A stretch of DNA of 21,078 bases from Welwitschia mirabilis (lineage: Eukaryota; Gnetophyta; Gnetopsida; Welwitschiales). Within the stretch, counting starts at the first letter, position 1; each line of letters opens with the position of its first letter. The notes below the pieces were generated by a model, which was not told the DNA's origin, searched no databases, and saw nothing but the letters and a program-made list of their open reading frames with translations. The position numbers and the translations under genes are program-made. The DNA lies in assembly GCA_051453625.1 (NCBI GenBank), contig JBOZIK010000001.1, positions 280,447,849-280,468,926 of the forward strand, given 5' to 3'. This document shows, in pieces, positions 1 to 8,822 of the stretch.

Positions 1-850
1 GGATCCATTTAATCAAACAGACACTAGAATATTTCTTGGTCATGAGATAACGAATGGCAGCATGGGTGGTATAAACATTCGTGTAAAAGCCTAAAAGATA
101 GTATCTAAGAGAATCAAGATAAAAGATTATGACAAGCATCTCTTTCTTTGTAGTGATATAGTTCATCTAACTTTAGACAAAGATTTTTTATGATAAGATA
201 TAACTTTAAAATAATTCTCATATTTTGGCAAAGAACCCCACCCATGATAAAGCTACTAGAATCACATATAAGCTTAAAGTCAAGTGCCCAATCAGGTCTT
301 GTCACTATAGGAGCATAAAACAATTTACATTTAATCCTATCGAAAGCAAGTTGGTAAGATTTATTCCATTTAAATTTGACATCTGTTTTTAGTAATGAGT
401 AAAGGGGTTTACACATAGAAGCATAATCACGAATGAATTGATGGTAAAAATCATAATGACAAAAGAAAGATCGGACCTGTTTGACATTTGTAGGGGGACT
501 AAGATTTTGAAAAATACCAACTTTAGAAGCATCCATCCTAATTCCCTCCTGAGAAATATGGTGACCTAAAACAATGCCACTCTCTATAAGAAAATAACTC
601 TTTTCAAAACTTAAGTAGAAACCATTATAAATGCATCGATCTAAGACTTTCTCTAAATGATCTAAGATTTGTTCAAATGTTTTAGCATAGATAGAGAAGT
701 AGTTCATGAAAATATCAATGAAATCCTTAAGTATATCAGAAAAAATACCCATCATAACATGCTGGAAAGTACCAAGAGCATTACAAAGTCTAAAAGACAT
801 ATATCTAAAGGCAAAGGTACTGAAAGGAGAAGTAAAAATAGTTTAGCTTG
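1..850 (-). pseudogene. Pol fragment: RT palm to RNase H, inactive
   Basis: An open stretch of 228 codons (800 down to 114) begins MSFRLCNALGTFQ, the family's MPFGLCNAPATFQ box, and runs through the RT palm and thumb. It continues with VLGHHISQEGI, then PPTNVKQVRSFF, then the RNase H start CDSSSFIMGGVLCQ. After the stop near 114 the reading resumes to the window edge as RYYLLGF and VYTTHAAIRYLM, matching the gypsy RNase H YLLG and VYTDHAAL boxes. The catalytic FMDD is changed to FMNY, removing both palm aspartates. The RNase H TDH aspartate is replaced by Thr. At 801-850 the upstream RT sequence continues until the N run. It is a dead copy; the family call is strong. Confidence 0.88.
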
Positions 851-1533
851 NNNNNNNNNNNNNNNNNNNNNNNNNNNNNNNNNNNNNNNNNNNNNNNNNN
901 NNNNNNNNNNNNNNNNNNNNNNNNNNNNNNNNNNNNNNNNNNNNNNNNNNNNNNNNNNNNNNNNNNNNNNNNNNNNNNNNNNNNNNNNNNNNNNNNNNNN
1001 NNNNNNNNNNNNNNNNNNNNNNNNNNNNNNNNNNNNNNNNNNNNNNNNNNNNNNNNNNNNNNNNNNNNNNNNNNNNNNNNNNNNNNNNNNNNNNNNNNNN
1101 NNNNNNNNNNNNNNNNNNNNNNNNNNNNNNNNNNNNNNNNNNNNNNNNNNNNNNNNNNNNNNNNNNNNNNNNNNNNNNNNNNNNNNNNNNNNNNNNNNNN
1201 NNNNNNNNNNNNNNNNNNNNNNNNNNNNNNNNNNNNNNNNNNNNNNNNNNNNNNNNNNNNNNNNNNNNNNNNNNNNNNNNNNNNNNNNNNNNNNNNNNNN
1301 NNNNNNNNNNNNNNNNNNNNNNNNNNNNNNNNNNNNNNNNNNNNNNNNNNNNNNNNNNNNNNNNNNNNNNNNNNNNNNNNNNNNNNNNNNNNNNNNNNNN
1401 NNNNNNNNNNNNNNNNNNNNNNNNNNNNNNNNNNNNNNNNNNNNNNNNNNNNNNNNNNNNNNNNNNNNNNNNNNNNNNNNNNNNNNNNNNNNNNNNNNNN
1501 NNNNNNNNNNNNNNNNNNNNNNNNNNNNNNNNN
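851..1533. other. Assembly gap (683 N)
   Basis: The stretch consists only of undetermined bases. The RT segment just left of it (about 645-850) reappears just right of it (about 1534-1742). The gap therefore lies between two copies of the same pol region, and any apparent reading frame across it is meaningless. Confidence 0.99.
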
Positions 1534-2060
1534 AAGACTTTCTCTAAATGATCTAAGATTTGCTCAAAAGTTTCAGCATAGATAGAGAAGTCATCCATGA
1601 AAATCTCAATTAAATTGTCAAGCATATCAGGAAAAATACCCATCATAGCACACTGAAAGGTACCAGGAACATTACAAAGTCCAAAAGGCATGCATATACA
1701 GGCAAAGGTACCAAAAGGAGAATTGAATGTAGTTTTAGCTTGGTCCTTAATGGTAATGCAAACTTAATTGTAACCACTATAACTGTCAAGAAAATAGTAA
1801 AAAGAATATCCCTGAATCTTATTAGGAATTTAATTGAGAAAAGGTAAAGGACAGTGGTCTTTTTTGATTACCTCATTTAGTTTTTGGAAGTCTATGCACA
1901 TATGTCATTTTCCACCCTTTTGAGGTAATATCATTAAGGGGCTAATCCACTCACTATCAGCGATGGAGTAAATGATTTTAGCATCCATGAGTTTTATGAT
2001 TTCATCTTTTATAATTTATTTTAAGGCTGGATTGAGTCTATGTTGAGGTTGCCTCACCGG
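1534..2060 (-). pseudogene. Reverse transcriptase, N-terminal half, broken
   Basis: On the minus strand the RT fingers and palm can be followed: RLNPALK, then DAKIIYSIADSEWISPLMIL, PQKGG, CIDFQKLNEVIKKDHCPLPF, FLDSYSGYN, TTFNSPFGTFA, MPFGLCNVPGTFQ and IFMDDFSIYAETFEQILDHL. The first palm aspartate (FLDSY) and both FMDD aspartates are present, unlike in the copy left of the gap. The frame has stops after PALK, after KGGK, after PFLN and after SGYN. About 15 residues usually found between KGG and the CIDYRKLN box are missing. The copy is cut at LEKV by the N run. Identity to the left copy is about 37 of 52 residues over the shared part, counted by eye. It is catalytically plausible in its residues but not expressible as it stands. 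Confidence 0.9.
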
Positions 2061-2408
2061 TTTAGCATTTTTTTTGAGGTAGATTTTATGTTACACATTG
2101 AAAGTGGGTATGACTGATAAATCATTATGGAACCAAGCAAACACATGAACTTTTGATTCTAAAAGAGATATGAGATCAGATTATTATTGACGGAAAATAT
2201 TTTTATTAATAATCAATGGTTTATTCAGATCTTTGTTTAGAAAAATGTACTTTAATCCACTATCTAAGGGTTTCAGATTCAGGTTTAGGTTTAGATTTTT
2301 GGTTTCAGGTAAATTCTTAGAAAAGCTATTTGTTATCTCATACTATATTCCTAACGTTAGTGGTCAATGATAGAACTCAAAATAGGAAATCTCAGGGTTT
2401 TCAATTTC
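2061..2408 (-). other. Degenerate protease-RT linker
   Basis: The 350 bases between the protease frame and the RT finger region correspond in position to the poorly conserved linker of gypsy pol. I see no long reading frame and no recognisable motif, only the expected position within the element. Confidence 0.5.
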
Positions 2409-3182
2409 TCAGACTTCATCACAGTTTGCAGGCTCAAACGCACTACTTCCCAGATCAAAAAACTTAGTTGGCAAATGGTTAAACTCAAGTTGATTGTTAA
2501 GCATATAGCAGTAATTTACTTCTAATTTATTATTAAAAAAGGTTGGCTCATGAAGCATGGACCATCTCTCCTCAAGTGGACAGTGCTGTAAAAATAGGGT
2601 TGGCTTAATTTCCTCCTCTAAACTTAAATCATTTCCTAAATCTTTTTCGGCCACATCAAATACTATTATCAAAAACTGTTTATTTCTAAAATGGCATTTC
2701 ATTAATCCATTTCTTATATCTATGACACAATGAGTTGTTACACAGAAAGCTCTACCTATAAGTAAAGAATATCCGCTATGGTGCTCAACTTCTAAAACAA
2801 CTATATTTATGGGATAGAAAGCTTCCTCTCTCTGAATGACCAAGTCCTTTATTACACTTAACAGTTTCTTCACGGATGTATCGACTAACTCCAAGATAAT
2901 GCGTGTAGGCTCTACTCTTTCTTTCAAAACAAGAGGTTGACAAATGTACAAGGGCATAATGTTGACATTAGCTCCTATATCAATCAAGGATTTCTTTATT
3001 TTATGGTTTCCCTCTAAAGTGACACTTATGGTTGCCACCCCTGGATCTTTAAGCTTACGACATTTTTGGCATACCAAGTTGCTAATGGATTGATCTAGGA
3101 AGAATTTACTAGGGATGGTTTGTTTTTGTTTCCTTCTTATTAGGTCTTTCCATAGCTTAAAGTATCTTGGATTTTTTTGCAA
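2409..3182 (-). pseudogene. Retropepsin-like aspartic protease of gypsy gag-pol
   Basis: This is the longest uninterrupted retroelement frame in the window (257 residues) and sits between gag and RT. In a live element it would cleave the polyprotein. The N-terminal part (YFKLWKDLIRRKQKQ) resembles the pre-protease region. At about residues 45-80 come KLKDPGVATISVTL and then the active-site box LIDIGANVNIMPL, corresponding to CDLGASVNLMPL in relatives; the catalytic Asp and Gly are kept. PTRIILELVD follows, then PINIVVLEVE at about 124-133 and the flap-side box SLLIGRAF for PLILGRPF near 139, with CVIDIRNG after it. The start is only the first Met of an open stretch, since the real protein would be part of gag-pol. 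Flanking gag and RT are broken, so I call it a pseudogene although this domain is open. Confidence 0.87.
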
Positions 3183-4839
3183 AAGTTTTCAAAAAGGTAA
3201 GTTGATGCTTACACTTTGTATTAAGGCTTTCAAATGATCATCAAAGATGGGGTTTGTGTTAAGCCTATCAAGCCATGGGGTAGCAGGTTTCTTTCTCAAG
3301 GATCTTTTTTTTTTTTTATTGTTAAGTAAGAAAGGGAAGGAATGGCTTTCTAGGATTTCTATTCCTCTTCCTCATCATTATTGTTACTTTGGGAAGTTAA
3401 AAGCCTCATAGGTATGGGGAGTTATATTACTTCCACTTCTTCTCATCACATTACAATCTTTCCTTACTTTGTAAGGGTTTGGTAAAGATTGAGTGACAAG
3501 AGACCTTTGTGATCTTTGGTTGGCAAGCATGGTTTGTTGTAAAGTGCTCATAAGATTTTCTATGTTGCTGTTTATCTTCTATTGAGTTTTTCTCAACTTC
3601 TTAGTGGAATTCTTGAGAGGATCACTATGGTTTTGAGAGTTATAAGGGTTTGCCAAATTATTTGAGTTGTTGGATTAAAAATTTAAATGCTCAAATCTAT
3701 TTTTGAAAGGTTGGAGATTAGAATAATGTGTTTAAAAATTTTTAGGATTTAATTACTCACTTAGCCTATGTTGAAAGTTGTAACTTTGGACTTGTCTTTG
3801 GTTGTGGTTTGGAGTGTAGTTTAAAGGTCTTTAGTTAAAGGCACAAACTTCCTCATAGATTTTCTCTTTGTAGGTAGGAAGTAAAGGAGAATCTTTTGTG
3901 TTATGGTAACCATCTTCACATAAATCGTATGTTGGAACAACAACTTCACTCTTCTCGGTTGCCACTTTAGCATCAAGTATCATCTGGGTGTATTTCTCTA
4001 AGGTAGAAATGAAATCCTTAGTAACACTAGTTGGCTCATTTTCTATTTTGATTTCATTCTTCTCATGTTTTACTTCTTTTAGATCTTTAATGATTTGTCC
4101 TACTGTTCAGTTTTCTCTAAGTAAGGGTTTAGGCTAAGTTTAACTTACTTCCACAAAATCTTCCAATACCTTTCAAGCATCTTTTAGGATTTGGTTTAAT
4201 AGGTTGCCTCCACAAGAAAAGTCTACAAGTTTCTTGGTATGGTTGTTTAACCCACTGTAAAAATAGTCAACTAACTCTACTTGTAAAAGGCATCTATAGG
4301 ATTTGAATGTAAAGCAACAAAGAATTGCTTGAAGGCAAAGGCATAGTCTTCATTAGGCATCTATTGGAAGTTGGTGATTTCTTTCTTATGCTTTTGGATG
4401 GTGGTTTCACTTATGAATCTCTTTATGAAGGCTTCTTGAACTTAACTCTAAGATTGAAGGCTTTTATGGGATTTTTTTTAAGATAAAGTTTTTCTTTATC
4501 TCGTAAGGTGATAGAAAAGATAACCATGTAGGTTCTATCACTTATTTATTTCTTACCATTTCTGGAAGTAAGGGCAAGTTGTTCTATGTTGGCGACGTGT
4601 TGTAAAGGATCTTCATCAGATTCTTCACTAAAAGTGGAATAATCATTTAAGTTTCAAAGTTCTACATCATCACCAAGAGGTAAGTCAAAAGGAGTTTGGA
4701 TTTCACGTTTTTTGTTTGCTATAAGATCTCTAAGAGTAACATAAGTACTGGGTTGAGAAGGAGTGGAAGTAGGAGTTCTAATGACAAGAGGTAAATTTAG
4801 AGAGATAGGTTATTTAAGATTTTAGGCTGAGGTCAACAT
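3183..4839 (-). pseudogene. Gag of the Athila-like element, broken
   Basis: The gag region reads on the minus strand in several frames with many stops. From the N end it has a possible start ATG at 4839 (MLTSA), STYVTLRDLIANKKREIQ, TPFDLPLGDDVEL, and SDEDPLQHVANIEQLAL, the usual 'EDP..HL' entry of the capsid-like domain. Further on are KKEITNFQ with FKQFF, then YSGLNNHTKKLVDF and CGGNLLNQILKDA, equivalent to FYNGL...LID..GG in relatives. After a degenerate zinc knuckle come a Pro/Asn-rich tail and NSNIENLMSTLQQTML with NQRSQRSLV before the protease. Gag would form the particle shell and bind the RNA. A run of 11 T near 3308-3318 adds a further frame disruption. The domain order is convincing, the exact N terminus is not. 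Confidence 0.78.
3888..3929 (-). other. Decayed gag zinc knuckle
   Basis: The 14 residues YDLCEDGYHNTKDS match the spacing of the CX2CX4HX4C nucleocapsid knuckle. The first Cys is Tyr and the last Cys is Ser, leaving only one Cys and the His. Zinc and RNA binding would be lost. The position, after the capsid-like part and before the Pro/Asn-rich tail, supports the reading. Confidence 0.65.
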
Positions 4840-5473
4840 GGTAGCAAAATCAGACTCCACAGAAATAAAAGTGAAAATTGAAGGAAATTTAAAATCTTAT
4901 GTACCTTTGCTATTTTTACCTGGTTCTATTTCAAGATTTATAAAACCTTCTCTGATGTGTAATTAATATCCATTCCCTCTGGTATTTTTCCTTTTTACCA
5001 GACTTAACCATTCATGCTCAGTCTTAGATTTATGAAAGTGCCATCCTTGTCATCATCCAGAGGATATCCTGGATGATAGAAATATAGAAATCACAAGAAA
5101 AAGAAAAGCAAAAAATAGAAATAAAAAACTAATTCTTGGCTAGAAAACTGAGAAAATAGACAGTGATTCACCTAGATTGTCTAGATGACTAAGGGAACGA
5201 TGGAAGTAAAACCCTAAAAATTTATCAAAAAAACTAAAATAGAAAACTTGCGACATAGAGGCTTTCATCGCCGCACGTCATCTGGATGATAAAGTAGATG
5301 ATGAACTTTTATTGCAAAATAAACAAACAGACTTTTATTTGAAAAATAGAAAACTGACTCTATAGAAATAGGAAACCTATACTACTGTAGGTGCTGTTAC
5401 ACCACTGCTACAGCAAGCATTTGGACCAAAATACTTACCAAATCAACGAAAAGTCTCAAACTTCAAGCAACCT
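4840..5473 (-). other. Leader (5' untranslated region) of the left element
   Basis: This stretch separates the PBS from gag. On the minus strand it aligns by eye with the leader of the right-hand element (15698-16200), including a shared piece around GCAAGTTTT and a shared block ending in an EKY/EKIKY...RE-type reading near 4960-5010. It holds three copies (near 5046-5078, 5165-5193, 5264-5294) of the imperfect palindromic motif also found in the LTR. It contains no convincing gene. Confidence 0.65.
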
Positions 5474-5491
5474 TCCTTGATAATGGTGCCA
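5474..5491 (-). other. Primer-binding site, tRNA-Asp type, decayed
   Basis: On the minus strand this reads TGGCACCATTATCAAGGA, three bases after the LTR end. The plant tRNA-Asp-type PBS is TGGCGCCGTTGCCGGGGA. The copy differs at six positions, all G-to-A or C-to-T, so it is a decayed version of that site. In a live element it would prime minus-strand cDNA synthesis. Confidence 0.8.
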
Positions 5492-5494
5492 AGA

Positions 5495-6567
5495 TGTTGT
5501 GCTGCATATTTATGCAATGTTTATGTCCTAATTAGAATCCTATTAACCACAAATAATATGAAAAAATACAACACACTAATATAGACAAGAGTGACATGAA
5601 TCTCGTAATCCATTGAAGGCCAAAATTTTAAAATAAGAGAGTGGCTTTCAAGATGAGAAATACTGTAACCTAACCTATAGAAATAACTTGCAATGCATGA
5701 AAATAAAATAAAACACACTCATGCAAGGCTAATCTAAGAAAGGAAATAACAATGCACCTAAACTAACTAAGCACAACCTTGACAAAGGTTGCCTTCATAA
5801 TCTATATCACAAGAGAAGTTATCACTAAATCTCAAGCAACATAAACTATGAGGCAAAAGATTATTCATGCATTAAAATACAAAAAGAAATGTTTATATTA
5901 GAAATCACATCACATCTATATTACAAAGTAGCTACACCTCAATGGAGGAAACATCACGCAAGATTAAGGAAACGTCCCTTTGAAGCTATAAGATGGTTCT
6001 CTAGCTCCTCGATCTTCTGTCACAAGTATGTCGGGTGCAAATGAAGACAAGAAGAAGTCAAGGAAAGACCTCTATTTATTGACTTAAAACATGAAATGAA
6101 ATAGATAGAAAGCTACAGGTAAATCCTAACCACCACACAGAAAGGAATCAGATACAAGTAGTAAAAGTTAGGTGAACATTTAATGTGGGCATTACAATCA
6201 ATATCATCTAGATGGTCATCTGGATGATCAAGGAGATGATGCCACCTCATGGTCAAATCCTCTTTGGGTATCAGTCAGACCTTAGTTAGCATCCAGTTAG
6301 CACAGTTGTCCATATTATTGTCCAGACGATGAGGTAAACAATGGCTTTAAATAGATATTTAATTAGTGCATTAGCCTTATTGTTTACAGAAAGTTATCAT
6401 TCGAAATTCAGATTATTAATATTTGCTTAGAATACTTGTGATTCATCATTGAAATTTCATATTTTCATCCTTTTCATCCGAGCTCTCAATTATCACGAAA
6501 ATCAAGCATTTACCTACAAAACAACTCAGAATATCCTATCAAATATATTGAAGTTAGCAATGCAACA
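5495..6567 (-). repeat. 5' LTR of the left element (1073 bp)
   Basis: On the minus strand the LTR starts TGTTG (6567) and ends CAACA (5495), a perfect five-base terminal inverted repeat of the TG...CA type, followed by TCT and the PBS. Almost its whole length aligns by eye, with indels, to the LTR at 14456-15676 on the other strand. Shared anchors include GTGATATAGAT, GTCAATAAATA and ATTAGTGTGTTGT. It holds a TATA-like box and copies of the palindromic motif. The flanking five bases (ATTGT, 6568-6572) would be the target duplication; the partner is outside the window. It is inserted in repeat copy A. Confidence 0.85.
6071..6083 (-). promoter_or_regulatory. TATA-like box of the left LTR
   Basis: The minus strand reads GTCAATAAATAGA. 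The same GTCAATAAATA string is kept at the matching place in the other LTR despite heavy divergence around it, which fits the core promoter of the U3/R boundary. Expression is not shown. Confidence 0.5.
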
Positions 6568-6572
6568 ATTGT

Positions 6573-7752
6573 CTTGTAGCATTAGATTGCTAAGATTCTA
6601 TCCTCTAGCATTAGGTAGTATCTTTATCATTTAGCATTTGATGGAGGTTTTCTTATAGCATTTAGTGGAGATCATCATATAGTATTAAGTGGAATATCCA
6701 TCATGATAAGTCTAACATATTCCTTTAGAGTCAGATTCCTCTACCAACTAATACTATTACCGTATGTCTTCAATGTCACCTTCACATGCCTTTACCACAT
6801 TTTTTTTCATGCTACTACTACATGTCACCATCTCATGTCTCCATTTCCATGACTTGTTTTATGTAGAAGTGTGTCTGTCTTCTGTCATGTGCTCTAAAAC
6901 ATGGCTAAAAATCTGAAATTATTATGAAGAAAAGCATAATACTAAAATTTATTTTAAAAATAATAGAAGATGTATTTTATGATTAAAATAATTAAATTAA
7001 TATCTTTATTTACAATAAATTAGCCTAAAAAACTTGATGTAAGTGTTAACTTTGACATGTTAACACATCCCCTTATTAGAATTTTGTTAGATCCTTAGTA
7101 AGATGTTGATGATAAAATGTTTAATCATGGATAAATTATCAAAGTTAAAGTGATTAAGTATGTAAATGATATAACTTTGAAAACTTTTAGGACTAATTTT
7201 CTGCAATGAAGGCATCCAAATTAAAACTTGAATGAAGAACAATGTGAAAACTAGATGCCATACCTCCTAACCAAAACTAAACTCTGTCCTTAAAGTTTTA
7301 TAATAAAAAGTGTTTAAAGCATTTTGAGAACATAGTCTTAAAAAGATTTTAATGAGTTCTTTTATTGAAATCAATGAAAAGTGATGTAACTACTCTATGA
7401 AAAGGGGAAAAGTAACTAATGCAGAATGCCTAATTTATTTCTTCCTAAAAATTCTAAGTAAAAAAATAAAACCCTAAAAAGTTTATTTTTATGAGGTAAT
7501 GGCAAGATAAACTGGATAATGGAAATAGGTAGTGAAAATGTGACAATGCACTTAACCATAAACTAATGAATAAATAAGAAAACCTGCCTGCGTTAATAGC
7601 CATTTATTATATTTTTATGTTTTTAATGGATCTTAATATCAAATGAGCATAGTCTTAACCAAGTAACTTATACAAATTCAACAAATCATAGCAAATGCTT
7701 AATATGAAAGCTAAAAGATAATAAAACACCAAAAGCCTTTGACTCCCATCTT
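6573..7752. repeat. Repeat unit A of unknown family
   Basis: This is a direct repeat of the unit that follows at 7753, with an offset of about 1122 bp. It begins with about five degenerate 24-26 bp units built on TAGCATTTGATGGAGG (6573-6706). Next come a CATGT/CACATG-rich stretch, the AAAGCATAATA...AATAATAGAAG block (about 6929-6969), a GTTAAC site near 7056 and AT-rich sequence ending in AAAGCCTTTGACTCCCATC. Its left end is cut by the LTR of the left element. I recognise no coding capacity, LTR ends or primer-binding site, so its class is unknown. Confidence 0.75.
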
Positions 7753-8822
7753 TTAGCATTTGATGGAGGTTATCTTATAACATTTAATGGAGATTGTTAC
7801 ATAGCATTAGGTGGAATTTTCATCATGATGAGTCCAACATGTGGTCTTTGGAGCTAGATTCCTCTACCAACTGTTGTTATTGCCACATGTCTCTAATGCC
7901 ATCTTAACATGCATTTGTTACATTTATTTCTATGCTACTATTATGTGTCACCACCTCATGTCTTCATTGTCATTTTTTTTAATGTAGAATTATATCCATC
8001 CCCCATCATGTATTTTAAGACATGGTTAAAGATATGTAATTATCATGGAGAAAAGCATAATATTAAATCTTATTTTAAAAATAATAGAAGAAATATTTTA
8101 TGATTAAAACAATTTAATTAATATCTTTATTTACAATAAATTGGCCTGAAACACTTGATGTACATGTCAATTTTTATACGTTAACACATCCCATAACTAG
8201 ACTTTTGCTAGACTCTTAGCAAGAAGTTAATAATGAAATGTTTAATCATGGAAAAATTATTTAAGGCAAAGTGCTCAAGTATTGAATGATATAACTTTGA
8301 AAACTTCAAGGATCAATTTTCTACAATTAATACATCAAAATTAAGAATTGAATGAAAAATAGTATAAAAACTGAATGCCATATCCCCTAATTAAGACTAA
8401 ACTTTATCCTTAATTTTTATGGAAAAAAAGTGTTTAAAGAATTTTAATAACATATTCATAAAAAGACTTTGATGAGTTCTTTTATTAAAAGTGATGCAAA
8501 GTGATGCAACTACTCTATGAAAATGGAAAAAATAACTAATGTGGAATGATCAATTTATTTCTTCCTAAAAGTTCTAAGTGAAAAATCAAATCCTAAAAAG
8601 TTTAATGAAAATGTGATAATGGACTTAATCATAAACTAATGAATAAATAAGTAAAACTACCTAAGTTGATGGCCTTTATTATATTATCATATTTTTAATA
8701 GATCTTAATATCAACTGAGTATCATCTTAGCCAAGTAACTTATACGAATCCAAGAAATCAGAGCAAATCCTAAGTACAAAAGTTCAAAGACAGCAAAACA
8801 CTAAAAGCCTTTAATTCCCATT
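7753..8822. repeat. Repeat unit B, tandem copy of A
   Basis: It aligns with unit A along its whole length. Anchors are TAGCATTTGATGGAGG, AAAAGCATAATATTAAA, AATAATAGAAG, TTTAATCATGGA and the end AAAAGCCTTTAATTCCCA. The short minisatellite head has only about three units here (7751-7830). Short open stretches inside it are not conserved in copy C and are not genes. Its end runs into a T-rich tract (about 8820-8843). The two units look like an old tandem duplication. Confidence 0.75.

Larger units (their letters stand above)
1..6567 (-). mobile_element. Athila-like Ty3/gypsy retrotransposon, 5' half, decayed
   Basis: Read on the minus strand the order is LTR, PBS, leader, gag, protease, reverse transcriptase, RNase H, which is the Ty3/gypsy order. 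The lineage call rests on an FMDDFSIY-type RT box, the gag phrase YSGLNNHTKKLVDF followed by CGGN, and a PBS resembling the tRNA-Asp type of Athila elements. Integrase and the 3' LTR are not in the window because the element runs off the left edge. Many in-frame stops and frameshifts show that it cannot be expressed as one polyprotein. A 683-base N run interrupts pol, and an RT segment appears on both sides of it, so the left 850 bases may belong to a second related copy. Lineage from motif recall is fairly secure; the single-element interpretation is less so. Confidence 0.8.

Noticed and set aside
669-1691. Open reading frames of 245-292 codons on both strands spanning the gap
   Set aside because: They consist almost entirely of undetermined bases. 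Only the minus-strand ends carry real RT sequence, which is annotated separately.
5046-5294. Short repeated palindromes read as a CRISPR array
   Set aside because: Spacing is irregular, the copies are diverged, they recur inside LTRs of a plant retrotransposon, and no cas genes are present.
5521-5718. 65-codon minus-strand hydrophobic frame that looks like a membrane protein
   Set aside because: It lies wholly inside the left LTR, and the matching part of the right LTR does not keep the frame.
6449-6634. 61-codon plus-strand frame at the LTR edge
   Set aside because: It crosses the LTR boundary into repeat A on the strand opposite to the element and has no motif.
7909-8103. 64-codon plus-strand frame starting MHLLHLFLCYYY, with a similar 69-codon frame at 12750-12959
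   Set aside because: They are the same segment of repeat copies B and C. The frames agree only at the start and then shift, with a Cys/Tyr/Leu-rich composition typical of AT-rich non-coding DNA. They reflect shared repeat sequence, not a gene.
6573-8822. Repeats A and B as two LTRs of one element
   Set aside because: They are directly adjacent with no internal region, no TG...CA ends and no primer-binding site at the junction.
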